DNA of 54,338 nt from Actinomycetes bacterium (GTDB lineage Bacteria > Actinomycetota > Acidimicrobiia > Acidimicrobiales > RAAP-2): the NCBI GenBank assembly GCA_021791615.1, contig JAJYWG010000005.1:1-54338 (forward strand). Reading direction: 5' to 3'. Both the position numbers and the translations under genes were made by a program. The notes beneath the pieces were generated by a model. That model was given only the letters and a program-made list of their open reading frames with translations. It ran no database searches and was not told the origin of the DNA. This document shows positions 9,605 to 16,719 of the stretch, in pieces. Every line of letters begins with the position of its first letter. The first letter of the stretch is position 1.

Positions 9605-11260
9605 ATGCCTCCCTACGTCCCAGAGATCTTCACCCGGGAAGAAGCCGCTGTGCTCCGCCGGTACGTGACCAACCTCGACCAGCCGGTGTTCGCGCTGGTC
9701 AACCTGCCAGAAGTGGTCAAAGGAGCGCTGTTCGCCCGCTACTCTCGCTCGCCCAAGAGCCTCCGCCGCCTCTTCCTCGACGAGTTCGTCGGCGACTTGG
9801 ACGTGACCGGTGATGCCACCGTCGACGCCACGGTCGGTCTCCATCGGGCCGAGGAGCTCTACGAGCGAGTGTTCTTCGAGTACGGAGACGACTCGGTCGC
9901 GCAGCTCGGTGGCGTGCACCTGGCGTGCGAGCAGTCATCCAACCTGCTCACCAAAGTGCTCGAACGCAGCCGTCTCATGTCCTACCTCGAGCAGTCGACC
10001 CGCTACATCGCCTACGACGCACGCCTGGCGAACGGGCACTACCGCTACTTCCGCCCGCCCGAGATCCTCGACTCACCCCTGGGGGCTCGGTACGTCGGTG
10101 AGATGGACCGCATGTTCGACACCTACGCCACACTCCTTCGCCGCACCCAAGCGTGGGTGGCCGACCATCACCCGCGTGCAGAAGGTGACTCGGACATTGT
10201 GCATCGTCAGGCCGTGCGTGCCAAAGCCCTCGACGCCGTTCGCGGCCTTCTTCCGGCCGCCGCCACCTCCAATGTGGGCGTCTACGGGACGGGCCAGTCC
10301 TACGAGCTCCTCCTCTTGCACATGCTGCGCCACCCCCTCCCCGAAGCGCGCCACTACGGCGGGCTGATGCTCGCCGAGCTTCGCAAGGTGATCCCGTCGT
10401 TCCTCGAACGGGTCGACCGACCCGATAGGGGAGGGGAGTGGTCGCACTATCTCGCCTCGACCCGCCAGGCGACCGCTCAGGTGGTCGGGGACCTCTGGCC
10501 CGACGCCGTCACGGGAGCTGCGAGCACAGCACCGGCCGACCCGGCCACCCGGGTGCGGCTGCTCGACTTCGATCCCGAGGGGGAGGACAAGGTCCTCGCC
10601 GCCGCTTGTTTTCCCGCGAGCACCCTCTCCGAGGCGGAGCTCCTCCGTCGGGTGCGCACCCTCGGGGCCGAAGACCGCGCCCGGATCCTGCGCGCCTGCA
10701 CCGGAGAGCGCCGGAACCGCCGGCACCGGCCGGGACGGGCTTTCGAGAGGACTGACTACCGCTTCGAGATCGTCTCGGACTACGGCGCGTTCCGAGACCT
10801 CCAGCGTCATCGGATGCTCACCGTCGAGTGGCAGCGCCTCTCTCCGGCGCTCGGTTGGGAGACCTCGGAGGTGATCGAAGCAGCAGGACTGGCGACTCCC
10901 TTCGACGAGTCGCTGGCCCGCTCCGGCGAGCTTCACGACGCGTTGGCCGGGCCCTTTCCCGAGCAGGCCGCCTATGCCGTCGCCCTGGCTTTCCGTATCC
11001 GGTTCGTCCTGCAAATGAACGCCCGCGAGGCGATGCACCTCGTCGAGCTCCGTTCGAGCACCCAAGGCCATCCGAGCTACCGCCGCATCGCTCAGGAGGT
11101 CCACCGGGCCATCGACAGCACAGCCGGTCACCACGCCATCGCCGCCGCGATGGTGCACGTGGACCACGGCGAGGTACAGCTCGAGCGGCTCGATGCCGAG
11201 CGCCGGGCGGCCAGCCGGGCTCGGAGCCGGGATCCTCAGGCACCCGCCGGCACTGCGTGA
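9605..11260 (+). CDS. Tandem ThyX-like protein (flavin-dependent thymidylate synthase family)
   Basis: The 551-residue protein looks like two ThyX-type domains in one chain, roughly residues 1-260 and 300-540. In the first, ERSRLMSYLEQSTRY near 117-131 fits the ThyX signature RHR-x7-S with His replaced by Ser. In the second, QRHRMLTVEWQRLS near 400 keeps RHR but has Arg where the conserved Ser should be. MNAREAMHLVELRSSTQGHP resembles the C-terminal ThyX helix. Each half thus keeps what the other has lost. Such double-domain proteins occur in actinobacteria; whether this one makes dTMP is uncertain. The ATG follows TAATCT by 9 nt. Confidence 0.7.
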   Translation: MPPYVPEIFTREEAAVLRRYVTNLDQPVFALVNLPEVVKGALFARYSRSPKSLRRLFLDEFVGDLDVTGDATVDATVGLHRAEELYERVFFEYGDDSVAQLGGVHLACEQSSNLLTKVLERSRLMSYLEQSTRYIAYDARLANGHYRYFRPPEILDSPLGARYVGEMDRMFDTYATLLRRTQAWVADHHPRAEGDSDIVHRQAVRAKALDAVRGLLPAAATSNVGVYGTGQSYELLLLHMLRHPLPEARHYGGLMLAELRKVIPSFLERVDRPDRGGEWSHYLASTRQATAQVVGDLWPDAVTGAASTAPADPATRVRLLDFDPEGEDKVLAAACFPASTLSEAELLRRVRTLGAEDRARILRACTGERRNRRHRPGRAFERTDYRFEIVSDYGAFRDLQRHRMLTVEWQRLSPALGWETSEVIEAAGLATPFDESLARSGELHDALAGPFPEQAAYAVALAFRIRFVLQMNAREAMHLVELRSSTQGHPSYRRIAQEVHRAIDSTAGHHAIAAAMVHVDHGEVQLERLDAERRAASRARSRDPQAPAGTA

Positions 11261-11723
11261 CGGCGACTCTTCGCCACCGCTGCGGTGCAAGCACGGCGCC
11301 GTGCCCGCACCCGGCACGCGACGGCATGGCAGTCCACGACTCAATTCTGCCGACAGGAAATCTGCAACGCCGTGACCAGGCATGACACGCGTCCTCCCTG
11401 GCACACGGGGCGGCAAGGACCTTGACGAGCAGGGGAGCAGTGCGCGTAGGGTACGGCAGTCCCAATCGCCCCGCCGCCTTGGAAGGACCCGAGGGTTCGC
11501 CTCCGGGCACGGGGGGGATGCTTGAGAGGCGGAGGCAGGCCCAGGGGGTTCGAGTAGAGAACGTCCCGCCGCAGTGCGCCAGCACGGCGGCGGGATGGCC
11601 CCAAAGACCCCTGGGCCCGACCGCCTGCCGGGCGACTGCGCCCCCTCACCCGGGAAATGAGGTGCTCGATCACCGCCGCCGAGCGTCTATGCTCCCGCTG
11701 CACTTGATAGCGGGAAGGACGGC
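11261..11723 (+). other. Long gene-free region upstream of the DUF4193 gene
   Basis: This 463-bp stretch has no coding frame I trust: the open frames have unlike composition and no recognisable product. It contains a strong hairpin (listed separately) and near its right end TATGCT, about 30 nt before the ATG of the next gene, followed by a GGAAGGA Shine-Dalgarno sequence. It could hold the promoter and a structured leader of the DUF4193 gene or a small RNA. No tRNA or known riboswitch was recognised. Confidence 0.5.
11562..11597 (+). ncRNA. Hairpin in the leader region of the DUF4193 gene
   Basis: CGTCCCGCCG at 11562-11571 pairs with CGGCGGGATG at 11588-11597, a 10-bp stem with one G-U pair and a 16-nt loop. 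There is no T-run after it, so it is not a standard intrinsic terminator. It could be part of a structured leader or a small RNA; the call rests only on base pairing. Confidence 0.35.
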
Positions 11724-12176
11724 ATGGCTGACGATCTGGACGACATGGTGACGCCCGAGGACGTCGACGACGACGAGGTGATCGTTCTTGACGCTGACGA
11801 CGACCTGGACGAGCCCCTTGACGAAGCAGAGATCGAGGACGACGACGACGATCTCGTGCTCGACGACATCGAGACCCCGGTCCGGCCAAGCGCGCTGCGC
11901 GCGGAGGAAGCCGATGACGAGGAGGAAGACGACGAGGACGAGGACGAGGATGTCGAGGCAAGTCTCGACGTCATCCTCAAAGAGCGCTTGGTGGTCGACG
12001 ACGACGAAGTCGACGACGAAGACGAGGACGTCGCCGATGCCGATGACCGCTCCGAGGGCACCGAGCAGGTCCTCCCGAAGCAGCCTGGCGAGTTCGTCTG
12101 TCGCTCTTGCTTCCTGGTAAAGCACCCCAGCCAGCTCGCAGACAAGAAAAGGCTCCTGTGCCGAGATTGCGTCTGA
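11724..12176 (+). CDS. Acidic DUF4193 family protein with C-terminal zinc-finger-like motif
   Basis: The 150-residue protein is extremely acidic: most of residues 1-115 are Asp/Glu, encoded by GAC/GAG runs. The last 30 residues form the conserved DUF4193 end, FVCRSCFLVKHPSQLADKK followed by LLCRDCV, with two CxxC pairs likely to bind zinc. The family is widespread in actinobacteria and its function is unknown. The acidic tract here is longer than in the mycobacterial homologues I recall. The start has a good Shine-Dalgarno sequence (GGAAGGA). The next gene starts about 25 nt downstream. Confidence 0.8.
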   Translation: MADDLDDMVTPEDVDDDEVIVLDADDDLDEPLDEAEIEDDDDDLVLDDIETPVRPSALRAEEADDEEEDDEDEDEDVEASLDVILKERLVVDDDEVDDEDEDVADADDRSEGTEQVLPKQPGEFVCRSCFLVKHPSQLADKKRLLCRDCV

Positions 12177-12200
12177 GCCCCGGAAGTCTCGAGGGCCATC

Positions 12201-12830
12201 GTGGCTGAGGAGGAGGCACAGCGCTCCTTGCTCGACCGGGCGCTCGACCTCGTGGTGTTCGCACCGGTTGGTCTGGTCCTCACCGTTCGTGAGCAGTTGC
12301 CGGCATTCGCCGGCAGAGGGCGCGAGCGCATCGAACACGATCTCCACAACGCCAAGGCAGTGGGGGAGCTCACCGTCCTCTTCGGTCGCCAGGAAGTCCA
12401 GCGCCGCAGGAATGCCGGGCGCGGGACCATCAGCATTGCCGGCACCGCTGCCGAGGCCGAGGCCGAGACCACGACGGCCAGGGCCACGGCCCGTCCTGGG
12501 CGCCAAGAACCCTCGGGCGCACCTGCTTTCGTGGCCGCACCCGACGACGTGACCGAAGTACTCAGGACAGACGGGGTACCGGTACCCGACGCGGCCACCC
12601 TGGCCATCCCTGACTACGACACCCTGTCGGCCTCGCAAGTCGTTCGCCGGCTCACCGGGCTCTCGCGCAACGAGCTCGATACGGTCCGCAACTACGAAAG
12701 CCACGTCCGAAAACGTCGGACCGTCTTGCACCGTATCACCGAGCTCACGAACGATCCGGAAGCCTCCGAGCACATCGGCTCCGACCACATCTCCCGAGAC
12801 TCCTCACCCGGCCAGGGTGCCGGGGAGTGA
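12201..12830 (+). CDS. Unknown protein with C-terminal helical motif
   Basis: I do not recognise a characterised family. The 209-residue protein has an N-terminal mixed hydrophobic stretch (ALDLVVFAPVGLVLTVREQL, about 13-32) that might associate with membranes. A charged helical part follows (to about 70), then an Ala/Thr/Arg-rich linker. A conserved-looking C-terminal segment runs from about 138: LAIPDYDTLSASQVVRRLTG, then LSRNELDTVRNYE and a basic helix. I recall this C-terminal pattern as a short helical module at the ends of several actinobacterial proteins. It lies between the DUF4193 and acetyltransferase genes with short gaps, probably in one operon. Confidence 0.6.
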   Translation: MAEEEAQRSLLDRALDLVVFAPVGLVLTVREQLPAFAGRGRERIEHDLHNAKAVGELTVLFGRQEVQRRRNAGRGTISIAGTAAEAEAETTTARATARPGRQEPSGAPAFVAAPDDVTEVLRTDGVPVPDAATLAIPDYDTLSASQVVRRLTGLSRNELDTVRNYESHVRKRRTVLHRITELTNDPEASEHIGSDHISRDSSPGQGAGE

Positions 12831-12837
12831 CCCCGGC

Positions 12838-13350
12838 GTGGAATCGGTCCGACCGGCCGAGCCGGCCGACTTGGCTCGCTGCGCGGAGCTCATCGCCGCG
12901 GCCCGCACCCACGCTCGCAGCCGGCGCGGCGGCGACCTGGCCGAGGCGTTCGGGCTCGGTCATGCCACGTGCTCGAACAACTCTGCTGCGACAGACCGCA
13001 GTGACGTTGATCCATGGGACTCGGTGCTCGGATGGCAGGATGGCGATCCCGACCGCTCCTTGTTCGCAGGGATCTTCGACGGCGTCGTCGTCGGGTTGGC
13101 GGCCGGGCGGGTAACGACGTCACGCGCAGCTCGGCGGCTCGGCCAGATCGCCGTGTGCTATGTCGAACCGGGGGCGAGAGGGGTGGGCGTCGGCACCTTG
13201 CTCGTCGAGGAGCTGCTCGCGTGGTTCAGGTCTCGTGGATGCACCCACGTGGACGGTCTTGCACTCCCAGGAGATCGTGAGACCAAGCAGCTCTACGAGG
13301 AAGCCGGGTTCAAGGCACGCCTGGTCGTCCTCAACCGGCAGCTCGACTGA
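12838..13350 (+). CDS. GNAT family N-acetyltransferase
   Basis: The 170-residue protein transfers an acetyl group from acetyl-CoA to an unknown amine. It begins MESVRPAEPADLARCAELI, the usual first strand and helix of GNAT enzymes. The acetyl-CoA loop is VEPGARGVGVGTLLVEELL near 112-130, and the C-terminal LYEEAGFKARLVVLNRQLD forms the last strands. The GTG at 12838 is preceded by GGGGAG at suitable spacing; a GTG at 12817 overlapping the upstream gene is an alternative. A poorly conserved insertion lies around residues 45-70. Its last 20 bp overlap the end of the convergent gene on the other strand. Confidence 0.8.
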   Translation: MESVRPAEPADLARCAELIAAARTHARSRRGGDLAEAFGLGHATCSNNSAATDRSDVDPWDSVLGWQDGDPDRSLFAGIFDGVVVGLAAGRVTTSRAARRLGQIAVCYVEPGARGVGVGTLLVEELLAWFRSRGCTHVDGLALPGDRETKQLYEEAGFKARLVVLNRQLD

Positions 13351-14650
13351 GCGGGGTCGGCCGGACGACGAGGGCACGGCGTGGCGGGGGAGGCGGCATC
13401 CGCAGTCCGAGCAGCTTGGCCAGCTCGGGCACCTGCCCCGAGGCGTTCCGCGCTGCTTCACGGACGGCTGCTGTGTCGGGAATGCCGGCCGGCTTCACGT
13501 TGCGCCGCACCGGGGAGTCGACGACCGCCTTGAGGAGGTCCAGCCATTCCTTGGCCGGACGTGACGCCGTCATCGCCGCCCCGGCATCGTGTGCCAAGCG
13601 GATCGCCTGCTCGGCGGCAAGTCGCATCGAGGGCTCCGGTGGCCTCGAAGCGACCAGGAGCGCGTCACGGACTGCGCCGGCGTCCAAGGAGCCGTTGATC
13701 TTCGCCACCCACTCGTCGTGAAGAGCCGCAACCCGCTGGGTCAGCACGTCTCGGAGTGCTCGAGCCAGCTCACGCCCCTCGTCGTCGAGGGTCACCGCCC
13801 GCGCCGCTGCGACGACTGAGCGCAGGTCGCCCAACCGCAGCTTGGTGCTCTCGCCGCGCGCGGCGACCGCTCGGTCCTTCCAGGTCGCCAAGTTCACGCC
13901 AGGGAGGAGCTGCTCTGCCATGGCGAGGAGCGGTCCGTCGTTGGCGGGCGCGCCCGGCTGGCCGGCGCGCTGCTCGGCCAGCGCACGCCGGACCGCGGGC
14001 AATCCTCCTCGTATGAGCTGCTCGGCCACGGCAAGCTGCTCGGGCCCCAGCGTCGCCAGGAAGGCATTGCGGTGCACCGTCGACACGGCCGGCTTGGGTT
14101 CGCGGGGCCGCACGTCGTCGGTCCGCCGCACACGCTCGGGAGCGCTACCCCGCCCGCCGCTCTGGTCGTTCGACTTGGTGCACGTCTCCTCGTGACGGCC
14201 GCGGCCGTCGGTGGGTCGGCGGGGCCCCGATGGTCCACCGGGGCCCCTGCGGCTCCCGTTGCGGTCTCCGGCTGCACCAGACCGGCTGTCCCCGCGAGCA
14301 CCCTCCAAAGGCGGACGCCGGCCTCGCTCGGACCCTCGATCCCCTCGGCGGCGGCTGCCGCCGGCGTACTCCACGGTCACGCCGCCGTCCCGGTGGAACC
14401 TCGGAAGGATCTCGATCCGGTCCGAGCTGCGTGCCTCTTCGGGGTCGGGAGCGGAGAGGGGAGCGAGGCCGGTGATCTCCCACCCGTCGAGCCCCGAGGC
14501 GACGTCGGCCTTCACGACGTCGCCGACGTTGATGCCCTCGGGCACGAGCTGACTCTCTACGACACCCCTCGGTTGCTTGGCCCCGGCGGCGCGCCAGGTC
14601 CACACCCCATCGGCGCGACTGGTCAGCTCGATGTCGATGCGACGAGCCAT
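13331..14650 (-). CDS. Unknown basic protein with beta-rich N-terminal domain
   Basis: I do not recognise a characterised family for this 439-residue protein. Residues 1-65 (MARRIDIELTSRADGVWTWR and onward) look like a small beta-barrel. A long Arg/Gly/Asp-rich disordered region follows to about 190, typical of nucleic-acid-associated proteins. The C-terminal half is helical, with RDVLTQRVAALHDEWVAKI and a proline-rich MPPPPPRR near the end. The N-terminal barrel plus RGG-like linker hints at RNA binding, but that is inference. The ATG follows TAGCGT by 9 nt. Its 3' end overlaps the GNAT gene on the opposite strand by 20 bp. Confidence 0.6.
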   Translation of the reverse strand: MARRIDIELTSRADGVWTWRAAGAKQPRGVVESQLVPEGINVGDVVKADVASGLDGWEITGLAPLSAPDPEEARSSDRIEILPRFHRDGGVTVEYAGGSRRRGDRGSERGRRPPLEGARGDSRSGAAGDRNGSRRGPGGPSGPRRPTDGRGRHEETCTKSNDQSGGRGSAPERVRRTDDVRPREPKPAVSTVHRNAFLATLGPEQLAVAEQLIRGGLPAVRRALAEQRAGQPGAPANDGPLLAMAEQLLPGVNLATWKDRAVAARGESTKLRLGDLRSVVAAARAVTLDDEGRELARALRDVLTQRVAALHDEWVAKINGSLDAGAVRDALLVASRPPEPSMRLAAEQAIRLAHDAGAAMTASRPAKEWLDLLKAVVDSPVRRNVKPAGIPDTAAVREAARNASGQVPELAKLLGLRMPPPPPRRALVVRPTPLSRAAG

Positions 14651-14711
14651 AACGCGACCACGCTACCGCTTCTCGACCTGCCACTGCGCAAGCCAGACGG
14701 ACAAGCGGGCG

Positions 14712-15023
14712 TCAATCGTTCCCCTCTTCGAGCTCGGAAAGATCGTCGGGCACTGACGGCTCCAGTGCAATTCCCGCCGTCGACGCGCTCACGGTCACCA
14801 CGTAAGAGCATTCGCTGCAGCGGATGAGGAACACGGGGCGAAACCGTCCAACGTACGGTGCAGGGCGCAGGAGCATGAACATGCGAGGCTCGGCAACCCA
14901 GTCGTCACTCTCGCACACCGGGCAATTCCGCTGCTTCCAGTACGCGTCCACCCACCTCTTGACTTCGGCTCGGTGGAGCAGAGTGTCCGGCTCCTCTGTG
15001 ATCCGCAACCCCACGCCCGGCAC
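14712..15023 (-). CDS. Small zinc-ribbon protein
   Basis: The 103-residue product contains two CxxC pairs, NCPVCESDDW and IRCSECSYVV, about 35 residues apart, the layout of a zinc ribbon. Between them lies a hydrophobic segment (MFMLLRPAPYVGRFRPVFL). The C terminus is acidic. The role is unknown. The start is a GTG with an alternative a few codons later. It lies upstream of the unknown basic protein on the same strand, about 60 bp away, and may be its operon partner. A candidate promoter lies about 110 bp upstream. Confidence 0.6.
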   Translation of the reverse strand: MPGVGLRITEEPDTLLHRAEVKRWVDAYWKQRNCPVCESDDWVAEPRMFMLLRPAPYVGRFRPVFLIRCSECSYVVTVSASTAGIALEPSVPDDLSELEEGND

Positions 15024-15131
15024 GATACTCCGACGGTTCTGCTGAAAACTCGCCGGCGGGACAGCCCGCCCCGACGCTGGGGGTCGGAGCTCCTCGGTGA
15101 CGGAGTGCCGCTCACCCGCTCCCGACCGCCG

Positions 15132-15160
15132 ATAATGTATATTATGTCAACTTGAGGCAA
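15132..15160 (-). promoter_or_regulatory. AT-rich imperfect palindrome and candidate promoter
   Basis: ATAATGTATATTAT at 15132-15145 is 12/14 palindromic and stands out in GC-rich DNA. Reading leftward, TTGCCT (15155-15160) and CATTAT (15132-15137) are spaced by 17 bp, a plausible -35/-10 pair for the zinc-ribbon gene. The palindrome overlaps the -10 and spacer and could be a repressor site. Confidence 0.35.
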
Positions 15161-15239
15161 TCGGAGCTGTGGTCACACCTTCCATCGGCAACCCGGACCG
15201 GACCCGGCAGGTCAGGCGCAGCACATCAAACCCAGCAGG

Positions 15240-16481
15240 TCAGATGAAGCGCACGAGCTCCACGGCGACCACGAGCCACATGAGGGCGCACACGCCACCG
15301 GGGAGCCACAGCTTCCTCGTCGTCCCGAGCAGCACCAGCCAGCCGAACAGGAACATTGTGTCGAGGCTGCGGAACCCGACGTCACCCAACCAGATCCCCA
15401 CCGCCACGCTCACCGCGAGCGCCACGGCGACAACCCAGGCGAGCCGCTCGTGCAGCGGTGCACCGCTCGCCCGCCACGACCACGCGACGGCGACCGTGAT
15501 CGCCGCCAGGATGGCCAGCTCGGACCACCACAGCAGGCTCGCGGTGGAAGGCAGCAGGTGCGCGTAGTGGTCGAGCGCCCGAGCCAGGCCGGCGAAGGGG
15601 ATGCCGAGGTTCTGGTTGCCGCTGCGCAGCAGCGGCAGCGCGCCGGTCTCGGCCAGGACGACCACCTGCCAAGCACAGAACCCGATGGCCGGGACCACCC
15701 AGGCGGGGTCGAGCAGGCGGCGGACCCCGGTCCGCCCCGAGGGGCGCACCATGCTCACGATGCCGAGCACGGCCACGGGCAGCACCGCAGTCTCCTTGGA
15801 CAGCACCGCGCCGAGCAGCAGCAGGCCGGCGGCCAGGTGGCGCTTGCGGCGGTACGCCCAGAGCCCGAGCAGCAAGAACGCGGCGGCGGTGATCTCGGTC
15901 AGGTCCCGGCCGAGCGACCAGAGGAACCCCCAGTACCCGGGGAACACCAGCCCCCACCAGGCGTGCCGGCCGCTGTCGGTGGCAAGGAGCCCGCCCGCCA
16001 GCCCGACCCCGCCCAGCGCGACGAGGTTCACCGCGACCATCGCGTCGGGCACCGCGGACGCGTGCCCGCCGGCTGCCAGCCACGACAAGAACGGGTACCC
16101 GATCCGCTCGAAGCGCGATCGCGAGTCCATCCGGATCCCGAACGCCCTGCGGGCGAAGTCGAACGGGTCGAGCGCCATGCGGTAGTAGAACTCCCCGTCG
16201 TACCCGGTCCCCGCCCGCACCGGGAGCCCGGACGGCACCCGGGCGGGATCGGCGTACATCCGGCCCGCGATGACGAACGCGGCGATGTTCCCGTGGGCGG
16301 CGACCACCAGCCGGCCGAGCACGTAGGCGGTCCCGACTGCCATGGCCACGACCGCCACCAGCCACGGGCGGTTGGCCGCGGCCCAGGCCCGGCGCCACCG
16401 ATCGGCGCCCCCCGCTCCCCCGCGCTCTCCCACATCCCCGACGAGCTCCCCCGCACCTCCGACGAGCTCCGTCGTGCTCAA
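15240..16481 (-). CDS. Polytopic membrane protein, GT-C glycosyltransferase-like
   Basis: The protein has about ten membrane segments after a short Gly/Glu-rich N terminus. An early extracytoplasmic loop contains GTGYDGEFYYRMALDPFDFA, a pattern I associate with membrane proteins related to lipid-linked-sugar (GT-C) glycosyltransferases, with acidic residues in the first loop. Later segments include AAGLLLLGAVLSKETAVLPV. The sugar and acceptor are unknown. The TTG at 16481, after GGAGAGGCGGG, is my preferred start and gives 413 residues; the N terminus is uncertain. The frame is open further upstream across gcvPB, which I reject. A hairpin and -10 box lie upstream. Confidence 0.6.
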   Translation of the reverse strand: MSTTELVGGAGELVGDVGERGGAGGADRWRRAWAAANRPWLVAVVAMAVGTAYVLGRLVVAAHGNIAAFVIAGRMYADPARVPSGLPVRAGTGYDGEFYYRMALDPFDFARRAFGIRMDSRSRFERIGYPFLSWLAAGGHASAVPDAMVAVNLVALGGVGLAGGLLATDSGRHAWWGLVFPGYWGFLWSLGRDLTEITAAAFLLLGLWAYRRKRHLAAGLLLLGAVLSKETAVLPVAVLGIVSMVRPSGRTGVRRLLDPAWVVPAIGFCAWQVVVLAETGALPLLRSGNQNLGIPFAGLARALDHYAHLLPSTASLLWWSELAILAAITVAVAWSWRASGAPLHERLAWVVAVALAVSVAVGIWLGDVGFRSLDTMFLFGWLVLLGTTRKLWLPGGVCALMWLVVAVELVRFI

Positions 16482-16559
16482 CGTTCCCGCCTCTCCCCGG
16501 CTGGCTCCCGGCTCGCGCTCGCTCCTGTGGTCGAGCACGAGCCTCGACCACCGATCTGG

Positions 16560-16596
16560 AAGTTCCCTGGGCCAGGCTGGGAACTTTCTGAGCGTA
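16560..16596 (-). promoter_or_regulatory. Candidate promoter and leader hairpin of the GT-C-like gene
   Basis: On the minus strand TACGCT (16591-16596) could be a -10 box. Directly downstream, AAGTTCCC and GGGAACTT (16560-16567 and 16579-16586) form a perfect 8-bp stem with an 11-nt loop at the predicted 5' end of the message. The start codon is about 80 nt further on. Confidence 0.35.
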
Positions 16597-16640
16597 GCCT
16601 GGGATCTCCCGACCCCAGCGGTATTTGCGGGCCCAGGTGC

Positions 16641-16696
16641 GCCGCACCGGCAACGCCGCACCGGCAACGCTGCATCAGCAGCGCCGCACCTGCAAC
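16641..16696. repeat. 14-bp tandem repeat, four units
   Basis: Two exact copies of GCCGCACCGGCAAC are followed by one diverged copy and one near copy, in phase. The array is between genes: gcvPB ends on one side and the GT-C-like gene promoter lies on the other. It is probably slippage-generated; no function is evident. Confidence 0.7.
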
Positions 16697-16719
16697 GCGG
16701 AGCTCCCGGCCCCGCCGGC

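Noticed and set aside
11540..11580. tRNA-like T-loop GGTTCGAGT
   Set aside because: No acceptor, anticodon or D-arm pairing around it could be found.
12817..12837. Earlier GTG start of the GNAT gene
   Set aside because: It overlaps the upstream gene; the GTG at 12838 has a better-placed ribosome site and starts at the conserved first strand. It remains possible.
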